Source of the DNA: Hirundichthys speculiger | Lineage: Eukaryota; Chordata; Actinopteri; Beloniformes; Exocoetidae | Length of the DNA: 64,000 nucleotides | Direction: 5' to 3' | Assembly: GCA_018398805.1 (NCBI GenBank) | Contig: JAGFBZ010000365.1 | Coordinates: 124,001-188,000, forward strand | Part shown: one piece after another, positions 1 to 11,597 of the stretch | How positions within the stretch are numbered: the first letter of the stretch is position 1 | Layout: the number at the start of each line of letters is the position of its first letter | Translations under genes and position numbers: made by a program | Notes under the pieces: model-generated | The model's database searches: none | What the model was told of the DNA's origin: nothing | What the model saw: the letters and a program-made list of their open reading frames with translations, nothing else

Positions 1-548
1 CCGCCGCGGACATGGACGGTGTTGCTGGGGGCCGGTTCGGGGAAGCTAATCCTGAACTGCTACCCGCGGCAACCACCGCCACTGGATCCAGGCTGCAGCG
101 TCCAGGCATGTGCCCCTATCCAGCAGTCTGCATGCCGGGGTGAGTCAGCTGACCTGGCAGGGACTGTCTGGAGACCTGGTGGGACCAGCACCGCCAGGGG
201 TGACGCCAACAACCTGGTCTGCATAATGAACCGGGCTCTGGGACGGTCGCCTCCATCGCTCGCCAAACTGAGGGAGCTCTGTCTTCCCAGAAGAGACAGT
301 TTGGTTTATCGGTGTTTCTTCCTCTGACCTGTGATATCTCACTTAATTCACCATTGTGGAGATATACTGATTTTAACAGCTGTTAACTGGAGTTAGCACT
401 TGGACCACAGGACCGGGACATGAAAAAGCGCTGGACGCCGGCAGCTCCTCAAGTACACCAGACTGCAGCGTCTGGTGTACTTGAAACTTGAATTTCCCCC
501 TTGGGGGATCAATAAAGTATATTTGTATTTGTATTTGTATTTGTGTTG
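1..548 (+). mobile_element. LINE 3' end with hairpin and short-repeat tail
   Basis: No convincing coding sequence is visible. The end of the stretch looks like the 3' terminus of a fish non-LTR retrotransposon. A perfect 13-bp stem (451-463 with 470-482, 6-nt loop) is followed by AATAAA at 511 and four copies of TATTTG at 520-543. A 3' hairpin plus a short tandem repeat tail is typical of CR1/L2/Rex1-type LINEs. The upstream 450 bp would be its 3' UTR or unrelated sequence. The assignment rests on the tail only. Confidence 0.5.
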
Positions 549-674
549 TATTTCTTCTTGCCACTAGCTTTAGCATCTCTGTCTGATCATATGAGGGTGA
601 ATACAGGTAGGTCCACGATGGAGTCTGATATGTTTTGATTCAACTAGGTTTCAGTAAAACACGTAAGGCTGCAT

Positions 675-929
675 TCACAGTACACTTTGACTCTTCACCA
701 GTATTTCCAGTTCATCACTCTTGTTGGTCAAGGAGTTTACATTTCCCATGATGGCAGATGGGAGAAAGGGCTTGTATCTCCATTTCCTTGCCTTCACCTT
801 TGCACCAGCATGGCAACCATGAAAACTCAGTTTCATCTCAACTGGAATAGGATAATATACTCCAGATTTGCCCCTTTTCAATGAAACGGCTCTTCTCTTG
901 AATAAACTTCTTACCACAGTAATACCCAC
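675..929 (-). pseudogene. Fragment of LINE ORF2 N-terminus (Rex1/CR1-like)
   Basis: The minus strand encodes an 84-residue stretch. Its C-terminal half reads PFLPSAIMGNVNSLTNKSDEL, one residue over a short motif here written as its core MGNVNSLTNK followed by DEL. This resembles the beginning of the endonuclease domain in Rex1/CR1-like fish LINEs (consensus NVRSLxNKxDEL). The rest of the endonuclease and the reverse transcriptase are absent, so this is a short dead fragment. The 549-674 stretch to its left and 930-1103 to its right show nothing I recognise. Confidence 0.55.
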
Positions 930-1103
930 AGAATATCTATCAGTAGTTGATCAAACAAATCTGACAAAAACACCAAACATAGTGCAAAAAAATGGATGAG
1001 CTGTAGAGACAAGCTGGCAGCTTCAGCCAGCGCACTCTGGAAGCTGTTAAAGCATTTTTGAAGATATTCCAGTGGGAAATCTGCATGACAGCCTTGAACA
1101 GCT

Positions 1104-1182
1104 GTGGACTTCCCTGCAGTTTCACTAATTTCTTTTGGTTCTGATTTGACTCTGGACTGTTTCGCTCCTGTAGGCCTCAAAC
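1104..1182 (+). pseudogene. About 80-bp L2 LINE fragment
   Basis: The translation (VSLISFGSDLTLDCFAPVGL) matches, with few changes, the linker upstream of the reverse transcriptase in the L2 copy encoded on the minus strand near 29090-29175 (SLISFSSDLILDCFSPVGL). The nucleotide sequences also align over about 75 bp in opposite orientations. Sequence on either side does not match that L2 copy, so only this scrap survives. Confidence 0.6.
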
Positions 1183-1715
1183 AGCCTGTCCATTACCACA
1201 GCACTTACCAGCACTTTGATATGCATGCAGTACTTTATGCTAAAAAACTTTTTGCTAAAAAAAGAATACTAAATTGCACACGATTGTTTTAAATTATTTA
1301 TTGAAATATTTATTGTAGGTGGGTCCAGTCATGGTGTGTCATGGTGACGGCGGTGGCTGGCCCTGCAAGGAGAATTAATTGCTAATTGACACGTGCAATA
1401 TGTGTTTGATAGATTTAGTGATTCTTTTTATGTGTTAGGGTGCATGAGATAGTGTGGAGGTGTGTGTGAGACAGACTTTACTTACCTTCTCCATGTGTCC
1501 AGGGTGGCAGTGTCCGTTAAAAAGAGTCCCCACGGAACAGATGCGGCCTAAAAGGTTCCGGGCTGGACCATGAGGAAGGAGATGCTGGGGGTGGTTTAAA
1601 GGGGATTTTTATGTGTATATAACTTAGATTAATCATTAGTTTGTTTGTTTGGGGTTTTCCTTTAGGATGGGATTTATTTGTATTAAGGTTATGGTTTATG
1701 TTGGAGGGTTTTTAA

Positions 1716-4240
1716 CCTGTTAACGTTCCGACGGCCCGCCCGCGGGCCGTCAGTCCGAATTTCTGTAGTTTCCGAAACTAAACTGTAATTTACACAGCTC
1801 AAATGTTACGTGAGGCACTCATGCGACATATCTTTGGAAAGCTAAGATTCTTGTGATTCAATCAATGTAAAGCATTTCAGGATATAATCATAACAGCAGG
1901 TACAATCCATGCCTTTGTCACACCACAAACAAACAAACAAGAAGTCACGAAATCAACGCAACTCACCTTATGAGCGTTATAAAAGTCGTCCGATCAAAAA
2001 TATTCCCACAATAATGGTCTGGTTAAACTCACAAAGGTCCAGTCGATCTAATCCAGTAAAGTATTTAGTCCAAAATGCATTATTATACCAGAAAGTATCC
2101 ACAAAAACGCCACTGGTAGCTGGTCAGTGTTCAGTAACTTCCGTGTTTTCTTCGTCATAAAACGCTTCTTCCTCTGCTGACGTACGTGTGGCTGGTCTCA
2201 AAATGGAGGGGGGCTTCTGAGCTTTCGATTGACACCTCATACAGCCATACAGCAGTTTCCCTGTTCTGTCCACACCCTAGAATAGCCAATAAGGGCCAAC
2301 GTTGAAACGAAGCCATGTCCTAGTTTGCTTCAGGAAAAAATCAGCCAGTTAGAATCAATCGTGCTGATGACTGACGCATTGAATAGCCAATGAAATTCTG
2401 AAAACAACGATGTGACGGTCGAGGGGGTGGCGATAATGGGGAAACAAAGAAAGCCGTGCGTAAATGGTAATTAGATAGTCTCATGAACGCGCGTCATTGT
2501 TGCGCCTCAGCAGGGGCGCACCAGTGTGGCTTATTTCTCAGCGTTTTTTTCAGTTTGGGAGCGTATTTATTGTAGAAAATGGTGAAAAGGACTGTCCAAG
2601 AAGGAAGAGGAGGAATTTGCTCGTCGTGAAAGTGACGTGTCAGGAGAGGAGATCAGATAAGATCAGATAACAGAGCGCACGCCTGCGCAGAAGACATTTC
2701 CTCCGTTCGGAGAAGATTTTGCTCTGCATACGTAAGTATTTGACTAAATTGTGACTTATATTACAGCTTATATTAAAATATTACGTATATATTGTATCAT
2801 AATTGGTAGTATTATTCATATTATTATTACGTTTTACTGTATATTTCGACATAAACAAGTTTTACTTTGAATAAATACAAAAGCCTTTGTTTGTGTGTGT
2901 GGGGGGGGGGAGGAGTATGTGTGTGAGTTGTTTGTTGGGGTGTGTGTGTGTGTGGGGGGGGGGGGGTCATTGTATAAAGTAGTACAATACAGAAAAGATG
3001 GAACATTTTGTAAATGACCTATTTCTTTATTTTCACATAATGGGCAGTCATCTGAGGACTCAGATGTGGATTGGGAGCCAGTCAGCAAGTGGTCACATAG
3101 AGGGACAAAGGTGCAGATGGACATTGGCAACTGTGTATTCATTTTGAAATGAAACAATTTTTGTGTTGCACATATTTATGTTTTTTGTATATATTTTTTT
3201 CATTGTTGTTCCAGGTGTATGGGTGGAGAGGAGAGAGATCCCTCTGCACCAGAAGGCATTCTGGGAGACCCTCACCGAGCAGCTGGCAGAAGCAGGGTCT
3301 TCCTCCACAGCCAGACCTGTCCCACCTCCTGCTCCGCGTGGAGCACATCACATACTGGTTTATATCAGTGGGCAGAGGACTACTGGTAGGCTGAAGTGCA
3401 GGCACTGTCATGCTAAAACACAGTTGAAATGCTCCTCATGTGATGTGCCTTTGTGCTTGATACCGACTAGAGATTGCTACAGTGAATGGCATGCTGCCAA
3501 CCTGTAAATGGTTATAATTGTAAATATGTTCAAATATGTGAATAGTTTGCTGTGTTGTAAAAGATAGTCATTTTTTTTATATAAATTACATTTTCCACAA
3601 CAACACTTGTTTTGACTCTTTTTATATGCAAAATTTAGCTTTATGTTTCAGTAACTTTTTTTCAGCAATATTGATAGTGAATCTGAATGTGGGATAGGAT
3701 ACCTCTAAGTGTCACCTTTCATTAGAGGCCAAGATTATGACTGTACGATGAAGCGTTCAAGAGTTATGTCCTTTTATCCGAGGTATGTGGCCATGTTTAT
3801 CCAAGTGCCATTTTGGAGTCTCCAAATGTGCCATTTTTGGAAACGCCTAGACATACTCTTACAAAAACGTGTGTAAAATACTCATTTTTAGTGGTATTGT
3901 TATCAAATTTGAACTTGCACTAGGTAAGGCTTCATGCTGTGGTCCCATTGTGTTTTCCAGCTAATAAGTCACAGCTGCACTCATCTGCAGACATCTGTTT
4001 ACAAAAAAAATTCAGGCGGAAATAAAAAAACTTATATTTCAGTGTGTTCAAACTTAGATTACTCAATGCTAGTAGCACTTACAGTGATTCTGACAGTTGG
4101 GGGAAAAACTTCAGAGTGTTACCTTTCAAAAGAGACCAAAACCATCCATGTGCTATAAACGGTTCAAGAACAGCTTTCAATTTACTTTGGGTATGTCTTG
4201 GATAGGCGTTTTATGCAAATTATACAGGAATGTTAAGGGG
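1716..4240 (+). mobile_element. piggyBac-like transposon, internally deleted (2525 bp)
   Basis: The element is flanked on both sides by TTAA (1712-1715 and 4241-4244), the piggyBac target duplication. Its terminal inverted repeats match at 11 of 14 positions: CCTGTTAACGTTCC at the left and, read inward from the right, CCCCTTAACATTCC. Just inside the left end is a GC-rich palindrome around 1730-1750. Transposase remnants are in plus orientation (acidic N-terminal piece about 3037-3147, cysteine-rich C-terminus 3215-3507). The catalytic centre is missing, so it could move only with a transposase supplied in trans. The rest, including G-rich runs at 2898-2910 and 2955-2966, is non-coding. Confidence 0.85.
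3037..3507 (+). pseudogene. piggyBac transposase remnant (N-terminal acidic piece and C-terminal zinc domain)
   Basis: Two pieces survive. The first, near 3042-3110, encodes an acidic serine-rich stretch (SSEDSDVDWEPVSKW) like the N-terminus of piggyBac transposases. The second begins after a polypyrimidine tract and AG at 3213-3214 and ends at the stop codon 3505-3507. It holds a cysteine-rich domain, C-x2-C then C-x2-C-x5-C and a final Cys and His (motifs KCRHCHAK, KCSSCDVPLC, DCYSEWH). In the family this C-terminal zinc-binding domain contacts the transposon ends. The DDD catalytic core that should lie between the pieces is gone, so the protein is not functional. A spliced arrangement is inferred only from the acceptor-like site. 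Confidence 0.7.
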
Positions 4241-4562
4241 TTAACTGGGTTTTAGAATATCTGTGTTAATTAGTCTATGTTGTAGTGGTTTGAGCCAATC
4301 AGCAGAAACAGTATTTAAGGCGCCTGAGATGTCAGTACTGGGTCTGCTGCTGGACAAACCATAGCTTCCAGAGCCTCCATCACACTTTGCACTTTTATGG
4401 TTTGCCTTTTTGCACAGTGGGGGGGGGGGACAGAACTTGTGAACCACTCCAGATCCTGCTCTTTGTTTATTCAGTTTTGGTACTTCCTATCCACCGCTCG
4501 TGCAATCTTGGATACATTTGGTGTCAGAAGTCCTGCCCTGACAACGTGAGCACAAAGGCATC

Positions 4563-6060
4563 ATGAATACAAGAGCAAGTAAGAAACCTGAGGAGCCAGA
4601 TGAGGGGGTTGCTGTACCGTCTGAGCCTGCAACAGGAAGTGGTGGTCAAAGAAATGAAGTGGATGAACTACAGCATTGGTTAAGTCACTGATTGAAAACC
4701 AGAAAGCCGGAGACAAGAAGTTGGAAAGAGAAATGTCTTTACAGGAGCATCGCTGGAAGTTTATGCGACAGCAGCAGTCTGAGCACCCACAGTCAAGGGT
4801 GCAAAGACAAACAGTCAGCATGCAGACATCTATTGACTGTGATTATGATGATGAAGATGATGATGGGCCAGAACCTGGTGGCAGTGGCAGCTACGGCTAC
4901 AGACCACTGAGGGAGCCCAAACTCCCTGTTCTGACACCAGAAGATGACATTGAACATTTCTGAATCACATTTGAGAGAATGGCTCAGGTCTGTCGGTGGC
5001 CAGAAGAGGAGTGGGCAGTCCGCCTGGTCCCCCTATTGACCAGAAAGGCACGTAGCGCTTTCGTTCCGATGGACATTTCGGGACGCTGAGGACTATGACA
5101 AAGTGAAGGAAGCTATTCTTGCCAAATATAAAATAACAGAGGAAACCTACCGTCGATGTTTCCGGTCGCTAAAAATTGAGCCAGATGAGATACCCCGGGA
5201 GCTGTATATTCGATTGAAGGACCTGTTGAATCGATGGCTTCATCCTGAAAAGGCAAGAGAAGCCATTATTTTGGAGAGACTTATCCTGGAGCAGTTTCTC
5301 CGCATGGTCAGTCCAGAGCTGGAGGTATGGATCAAGGAGCGTGACCCTGGCAGCACAGAAGTAGCAGCTCGTCTGGTGGAGGCTTTCCTATCAGTGCATA
5401 AAAGGACCAGAGCTGGTTACTTTGGACGGAAGCCCTGCTTCAACCAGTCCAGTAAGTCCTTTGGGAGTGATAAGTGTGGTCCGTGTCCTGGGGGGTAATA
5501 GCAGTAAGCCATCTCCATTTTACCAGTCTTGCTCTGGCCCAACCAAAAAAACGTTAAATAGGACACAGAATCAGGAAGTTAGATGCTATACTGGTAACAA
5601 CTTAGGCCATGTGCAGCATTTTTGCCTGGCGCTAAACTCTAAACCCTCTTTCATGTGTGCAGTACCAAGGCTGGGGGGAGTGCCAATTGGAGAGGAGAGG
5701 GGGCACACAACACACAACACTGAATGGCCAAAAAGTAGAAGCACTGCTAGATTCTGGTTGTTTTCAATCTGTAGTCTTATCCAGTTTTGTTCCAGAGGAG
5801 AGGTGGTCTAAAGACAAAACATCACTTATCTGCATCCATGGAGATGAGCATTCTTAACCAACAGCTGAGGTGTACATGACAGTAGGAGGACAAACCTGTT
5901 AAATGTAGCCATTGCAGAAAATTTACCATTTGGTGTCGTTCTTGGGAATGATGTTCCAACTTTAGTGGATCTCATGTCTCAGAGTAATCTGGCAGGGACA
6001 GGAAAGGTTCTGGTTTCAGAAAAACCTACAGTTGAACCAGTTAGCACTGTGAATGTTCTT
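4563..6060 (+). pseudogene. Gypsy gag (SCAN-like capsid), zinc knuckle and protease, broken
   Basis: Gag starts at ATG 4563 (MNTRASKKPEEP). It breaks by frameshift near 4680, has an in-frame TGA at 4961-4963 and shifts again near 5085. The part up to about 5400 (WPEEEWAVRLVPLLTRKA, then EILPRELYIR-like and EQFLRMVSPELEVWIKE) resembles the SCAN-domain-like capsid of Gmr1-type gypsy elements, from which the vertebrate SCAN domain is thought to derive. A degraded CCHC knuckle (CYTGNNLGHVQHFC) lies near 5585, and an aspartic protease active-site region (ALLDSGCFQSVV) near 5740. A flap-side motif (VVLGNDVPTLVDL) follows near 5935. At least four lesions make it a pseudogene. Confidence 0.75.
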
Positions 6061-6109
6061 ACCAAACATTGTGTTGACATAGGTATTAACAATACAAATG
6101 AGATTGACA

Positions 6110-9100
6110 GAACTAAAAGAAATAAATATAGTATATACAGTAATTACACAATTTGAAATGTTAAATTATATAAAGTGACTGGAGTGAATGAGGTAGAGAT
6201 AAAGTGCAGGCAGTGTAAACAGTGTAAGGCAGTATGGATGGTTAAGACAGTATTAACAATATATGAACAGTATATAAACTGTATATAAACAGTATAAAGG
6301 TGTAAAACAGTGCAACAGTTTGAACAGAGTATTGAGTAGTCCGGGGGGTGAGGTGGGGGTGGGGGTGGGGGGTGGATGTGGGGGATGTGGGGGATGGGGT
6401 GTGTGAGGGAGAATTAACATTTGGAGTTGAAGAGCAGAGTGGCTTTGGGGACAAAGGTGGCTCTCCTCCTCTCAGTCCTGCAGGCAATGCAGCGGAGGCG
6501 TCGCCCGGAGGGGAGCCATTGAAATGAGGTGTGGAGAATGTGAGAGGAGTCGTTAATTATCTTGCCTGCCTGTCTGAGGGCCTGTTGGCTGTAGACGTGT
6601 GAAAGAGTTCTGACAGGCAGGCCGATGACTTTTGAGCACACTGATGCAGTGTGCTGCAGTCTGTTTCTGTGCTGTAGGCTGAGGGAGTGGAACCAGCAGG
6701 TTATGGAGGATGTCATGATGCTTTCAATGAAGGCATAGTAAAAAGTCATCATGATGTGCGTGCTGACTCCAAAGGAGTTGAGTTTCCGGAGGAGGTACAG
6801 CCGTTGGTGACACCTCCTGAGAATGTCCTCTGTGTTGTTAGAGAATTTCAGGAGGTTGTTGAAGATGGTGCCCAGGTATCTGTATTCCTCCATTACCTCC
6901 ACTGGCTTCCCGTGGATGGTGGTGGTGACTGCAGCAGCCAGATCCCTCTGCCTACTGGAGAAGGTCACCACCATCTCCTTGGTTTTGCTGACGTTCAGTT
7001 CCAGTTTGGAGCTGTCACACCACTCTACAAACTCCTGGAGAACGGGTCCGTGGTGTTGTGAGGGGCCTGTCAGCAGTGACAGGAGAACTGTGTCGTCAGC
7101 ATATTTTATCAGGTGGCAGTTGGGCTGTGTGGATCTGCAGTCATCGGTGTAGAGGATGAAGAGCAGGGGGGAGAGCACACAGCCCTGGGGGGAGCCAGTG
7201 GATGTGGAGCGGAGGTCGGAGAGGAGGTTGTTGACCCTGACTTTCTGAGTCCTGTTGGTCAGAAAGTCCAGTATCCACAGGATTAGCTGGTCATCCAGGT
7301 GGAAGCGGGAGGAAAGTTTAGTGGCCAGGATGTGGGGCTGCAGGGTGTTGAAAGCTGATGAGAAGTCAGCAAACAGTAGTCTGGCGGAGGAGTCGGGGAG
7401 CTCCAGGTGCTTGTGGATGGAGTCCATAATGAAGATTTTAGCATCATCAACTCCTCTGCGTGCGCGATAGGCAAACTGGAGTGGGTCCATCAGGGGGTCC
7501 GTTGCTCTGATGATGTGCTGTTTTATGATCTTCTCCATGGCCTTCATCACCAGGGAGGTAAGGGCCACAGGACGAGGATCATTCAGGGACTTGGGGTTGC
7601 TTTTTTTGGGGATGGGGATGACTGTGGAGTGTTTCCACAGCTGGGGGACGGTGTGACTGTCCATGGAGTGTTGAAATAGTGACCGAAACACACTTCCTAG
7701 TTGCCCTGCACAGTGTCTCAGTACTCTGCTGCTGATGTTGTCGGGGCCGGGTGAGCTCCTCTCCTTGGTCCTCCTGAGGGCTCTCACCACGTCCTCAGTC
7801 CTGAAGGTGAGCGCAGGGCTGCCGGGTTTGAGTGAGGTTCTGATCTCCTCAAGCTGGATGGAATGGTCTGACTCAAACCTGGTGTAGAAAGCGTTGAGGT
7901 CGTCGGGTAGAGAGGAGGTGTTGCTGCTCTCCACCTGGATGGTTCTGGGGGTGGTAACCGCAGTATTTGCAGATGCCATGGTTTTGAGGCCCTGCCAGGC
8001 TGAGCGAAGGTCCCCTGCGGTGAATTTTTTTTCCACAGTGTTTTTGTACTCCAGCTTGGCGGTTTTAATGGCTCTCTTGACCTCCCTGTTGACCTCTTTT
8101 TTTTCTAGTGCAGAGCCGGTGAAGAAAATCCTCTTTTTTTTGTTAATAATTTTCTTGAGGTCCTTGGTGATCCAGGGTTTGTTGTTGGGGTAGATGGTGA
8201 TTGTTTTTGAGGGAATGATGGTGTCCACACAGAAGGAGATGTAGGATGTCACAGTGTTGACTTGTTCATTGATGTCATCAGAGGGAGAAAGGAGGCTGTC
8301 CCAGTCTGTGGCATCGAAGCATCCTTGGAGGGTGAGGACACTTTCCGTTGTCCACTGCCTGATGTTTTTGGTGACCTTCTTAATCCTCTTGATGACTGGA
8401 GTGTAGGCAGGAGCCAGCAGGATGGTGTGGTGGTCTGCTGAGCCGAGAGGGGGGAGGGGCAGGGCTTTAAATGCATCTGGTACAGAACCATAGCATTTGT
8501 CCAGAGTCTTCCCCTGTCGAGTGCTGCATGTGATGTACTGATGAAAACCTTTAAGGGACTTGTCGGGGGAGCAGTGGTTAAAATCTCCCAGGATGAACTT
8601 GGGAGAGTCTGGTGATAACAGTTCCAGTTTGTGCAGCGTGCTGGTGAAGTGGTCTGTGGCTTTAGCTGCATCAGCCCTGGGGTGAATGTACACCAGGATG
8701 ATGAAGAGCTGAGGGAATTCTCTGGGGAGGTAATAGGGACGCAGGGACACAGCAAGAAGCTCAATGTCTGTAGTACACAGCTTCTCTCTCACAGTGACTG
8801 TAGAGCACCAGCTATTGTTTACATACAGACACACGCCGCCGCCATTTTGCTTCCCGGTGCGTTCACTGTCTCTGTCCAGATGCAGGGGTGGTGAAAAGCC
8901 ATCGATGTGCAGCATGTCGTCGTCATCGTGGTTGTTCAGCCACGATTCCGTGAATGCCAGAATGGAGGCAGTTCTGTATTCATGCAGATGGTTGACACAG
9001 GCTTGCAGCTCGTCTAGCTTGTTGCGGAGAGACCGCACGTTAGCCAGAATGATGGACGGGAGCGCTCGTTATTTGTGTGTCTCCCGCTTGAGTCTGGCTC

Positions 9101-9900
9101 TCACACCGCCCTTCTTTAACCCCCTCCTGGTTACCTTGGTGTTTCTGGGTTTTTGGTTTGGTTCTAACCCTTCCTCAGGAAAGTAGTCCGTAGGAGCGGA
9201 ACGGAAAAACCGGAGTCCGGGCTGCGGCCGCAGCTGGATGAGGGAGTCTCTATTGTAGTGGAGCCGTGGGACCATGTCGGAGTGTGAGAAACGCTGAATA
9301 GTCCAAAAATCCCGGAGAAAAACGTAAGACGAACAAGAAAGAGAAAAAAGTGCAGAGTAATGGCAAAAAGGAGAACAAAAATACGAAAAAGAGCATTAAA
9401 ATCGGAAAAAAGAAAACACAAACTGCTCAGCTGACTGACCAGTCGACCGCACAAGCAGCGACCCGGAAGCAGATAATTTAAGCCAAACAGTGGCAAGAAA
9501 ACTCCACTTTAAGAAGAAGAAACCTTTAGCAGGACCTGGCTCATATGGGGGGACCTTCCGGCTGAAGGCCAGCTGGGTAGAAAAAGAAAAGAGGGGAGAC
9601 AGAACAGAGAGAGGAGAGCACACAAATGACTAAATACAACGACCACATAAATATAAACAGATGGAGGTAGCAGCACTGGGATGAGATGGCCAGAGGACCA
9701 GGTTGCCGATCACCACGCCAGTCGGCACCCGAACACAAGTGGAGGAGAACCCCGGGATGGAGAGAGGATGGAACTGCAAGTCAGCATGAAACCCAGGAAA
9801 CTCTGGCCTGCAAATACACAGAAAGAAAAGGGGGGCAAAAACAGCACAACAAACCACAGGAAAGCAAAGAATATGGAGCACAGTTTCAGTAATAAGGTGC
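6110..9900 (-). mobile_element. Rex1/CR1-like LINE, nearly full length
   Basis: This minus-strand non-LTR retrotransposon has its 3' UTR at the left (about 6110-6413, with repeated CAGTGTAAACAGT-like motifs and G-rich sequence). One long endonuclease-reverse transcriptase frame follows, then a 5' region of about 600 bp (9276-9900) with no confident ORF1. Its 3' end abuts the gypsy protease relic and its 5' end abuts the L2 3' UTR. The exact ends and target duplication could not be fixed. It is one of the better preserved LINEs in the window. Confidence 0.75.
6414..9275 (-). pseudogene. LINE ORF2: endonuclease plus reverse transcriptase, one in-frame stop
   Basis: The frame begins with ATG at 9275 and ends with TAA at 6414-6416. 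It is interrupted once, by TAA at 9066-9068, just before the endonuclease start (LANVRSLRNKLDEL). The downstream open stretch is about 880 codons. Endonuclease motifs follow in order: FTESWL, GGGVCLYV, ILGDFN and SADHHTILL. The linker has NNKPWITKDLKK. Reverse transcriptase motifs are SSPGPDNI, FADFSSAFNT, GSPQGCVLSPLLF and the catalytic KYADDTVLL. The C-terminus has LPSGRRLRC, typical of Rex1/CR1-like fish elements. Apart from the one nonsense codon no frameshift was seen, so loss of function is recent or the stop may be polymorphic. Confidence 0.85.
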
Positions 9901-9904
9901 TCCC

Positions 9905-11264
9905 AAGTAATTATGAATGAGCTGGAGGAGGATGAAGGGAGGAAGAAAGGGAAGGAAAGGGAGAAGAGCAGTGGAGACACCACTCAGCAGATCATGTTGG
10001 TGTCCCCCTGCAGCGTAGGCCTATAGCAGCATAACTATGACGAAGCTGTGATTAAGACGAGCTACTCTAGTCTGAGCTACTACAACTATGGCTATAACTA
10101 TTAGCCCCTACACACTATAGTTTAGACTAACTGTAGGCTTTACTGAACAGAAATGTTTTCAATTTATTTTTTAAGATGGAGGTGGTGTCAGCCTCCTTAA
10201 CCCAAACTGGTAGCTGGTTCCAGAATAAAGGTGTCTGGTAGCAGAAGGCCCGTCCTCCAAAACCTACTTTTGGATATTCTAGGAACGAGTCATCCTGCAC
10301 TCTGAGAGCAGAGAGCTCTATTAGGAGCATAACGTGCTATCAAGTCTTGTAAATAGCATGGAGCTAGGCCATTAAGGGCCTTATATGTGAGAAGCAGAAT
10401 TTTAAACTCAATTCTAAATTTCACGGAAAGCCAATGGAGGGAGGCTAACACGGGAGAGATGTGATCTCACTAACGGATTCCTGTCAGCACCCTCGCTGCT
10501 GCGTTCTGGATCAGTTGGAGGATATTTAGCAAGCTTCTCAGACATCCTGCTAACAGCGCATTGCAATAATCCAGTCTAGAACTGACAAACGTGTGGATTA
10601 TTTTTCGGCATCACTCTGGGAGAGGATGCTCCTAATCTTGGCAATATTTCGGAGATGAAAAAAGGCAGTCTTGCAAACCTGATTAATATGCTGCTTAAAT
10701 GACATATCCTGATCAAAAATTACTCCAAGGTTTTTCACAGCCGTGCTGGAAGCCAGCGTAAACCCAGTCAATCCATTCCTCAGGTGTTTGGGACCAAAGA
10801 CAATAACCTCTGTTTTATCCGAGTTTAGAAGCAAAAAGTTAGAGGACATCCAGGACTTAATGTCATTAAGACACCGTTGAAGTTTAGCCAAAGGTTTTGT
10901 TTCTTCTGGCTTCATAGATAAGTACAGCTGCGTATCATCAGCATAGCAATGAAAGTTTATGCCATGGCTCTGGATAATTTTTCCCAAGGGCAACATGTAT
11001 AAAGTGAAAAGGATTGGTCCCAGAACTGAACCCTGTGGGACGCCATAGCAGACCCTAGTCCGTGTAGAAGAAACGTCATTAACATGGACGAACTGGAACC
11101 TGTCAGATAGGTATGACTTAAACAAGCCTAATGCTGTCCCTTTAATTCCAACAGTGTGCTCTAATCTATGCAGCAAAAGGCTGTGATCAACGGTATCAAA
11201 AGCAGCACTGAGGTCCAGCAGAACAAGGACAGAAACTAATCCATGTCTGAGGCCCTGTCTGAGG
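9905..11264 (-). pseudogene. L2 LINE, 3' half (reverse transcriptase to 3' UTR)
   Basis: The minus strand encodes an L2-type reverse transcriptase beginning in SVLVLLDLSAAFDTVDH, then GVPQGSVLGPILFTLYM, CYADDTQLYLS and NSDKTEVIVFG. A stop lies near 10598. The C-terminus continues in broken frames to about 10127 (RAFCYQTPLFWNQLPVW). The 3' UTR at about 9905-10126 includes TTGGTGTCCCCCTGCAGCGT, which recurs in inverse orientation near 63030-63050. This is the 3' half of the L2 copy whose 5' half lies at 29020-30345; element A copy 1 separates the two. Confidence 0.85.
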
Positions 11265-11597
11265 CAGGGCATAAAATCGCGACCAACTGGTCGCCATATG
11301 CGACCCAAATTTAACGATTTCGACCGTTTTTTTCTGCCATGTCGTCAGTGGCGAGGGACACAAAATCCACCATCAATTTAGGAAATTTTTTTTTTTTTTT
11401 TTTTTTTTTTTATGATTTCTGCATATTTGTCATGTGTCACCAAGGCAAACATATCTAAATAACTTAGAAACAAAGTTTATTTAGAACTTTAGAAACAAAG
11501 TTTATAATTAGATATATATTATATATCGGAAAGTGGCCCTGTTTTGGGTGCACGTCGTTTGCCGGAAGTCATGCGCCTAACCCAGCGATTGACAGGT

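Larger units (their letters stand above)
1314..6105 (+). mobile_element. Gmr1-like Ty3/gypsy relic, 5' LTR through protease
   Basis: A probable 5' LTR starts with TGTAGG near 1314 and ends with ATACA near 4516. A primer-binding-site-like stretch (TTTGGTGTCAGAAG) follows directly, then gag at 4563. The LTR is split by a piggyBac element (1716-4240). Without it and one TTAA copy the LTR is roughly 670 bp, with a TATA-like motif (TATTTAAGG) near 4312. Gag and protease remnants continue to about 6060, where a minus-strand LINE takes over. No integrase, reverse transcriptase or 3' LTR is visible. The exact LTR start is uncertain because there is no second LTR to compare. Confidence 0.6.

Noticed and set aside
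6687..9186. Several plus-strand open frames of 70-140 codons
   Set aside because: They lie opposite the Rex1-like LINE ORF2 and show no domain; they are antisense shadows of its codon pattern.
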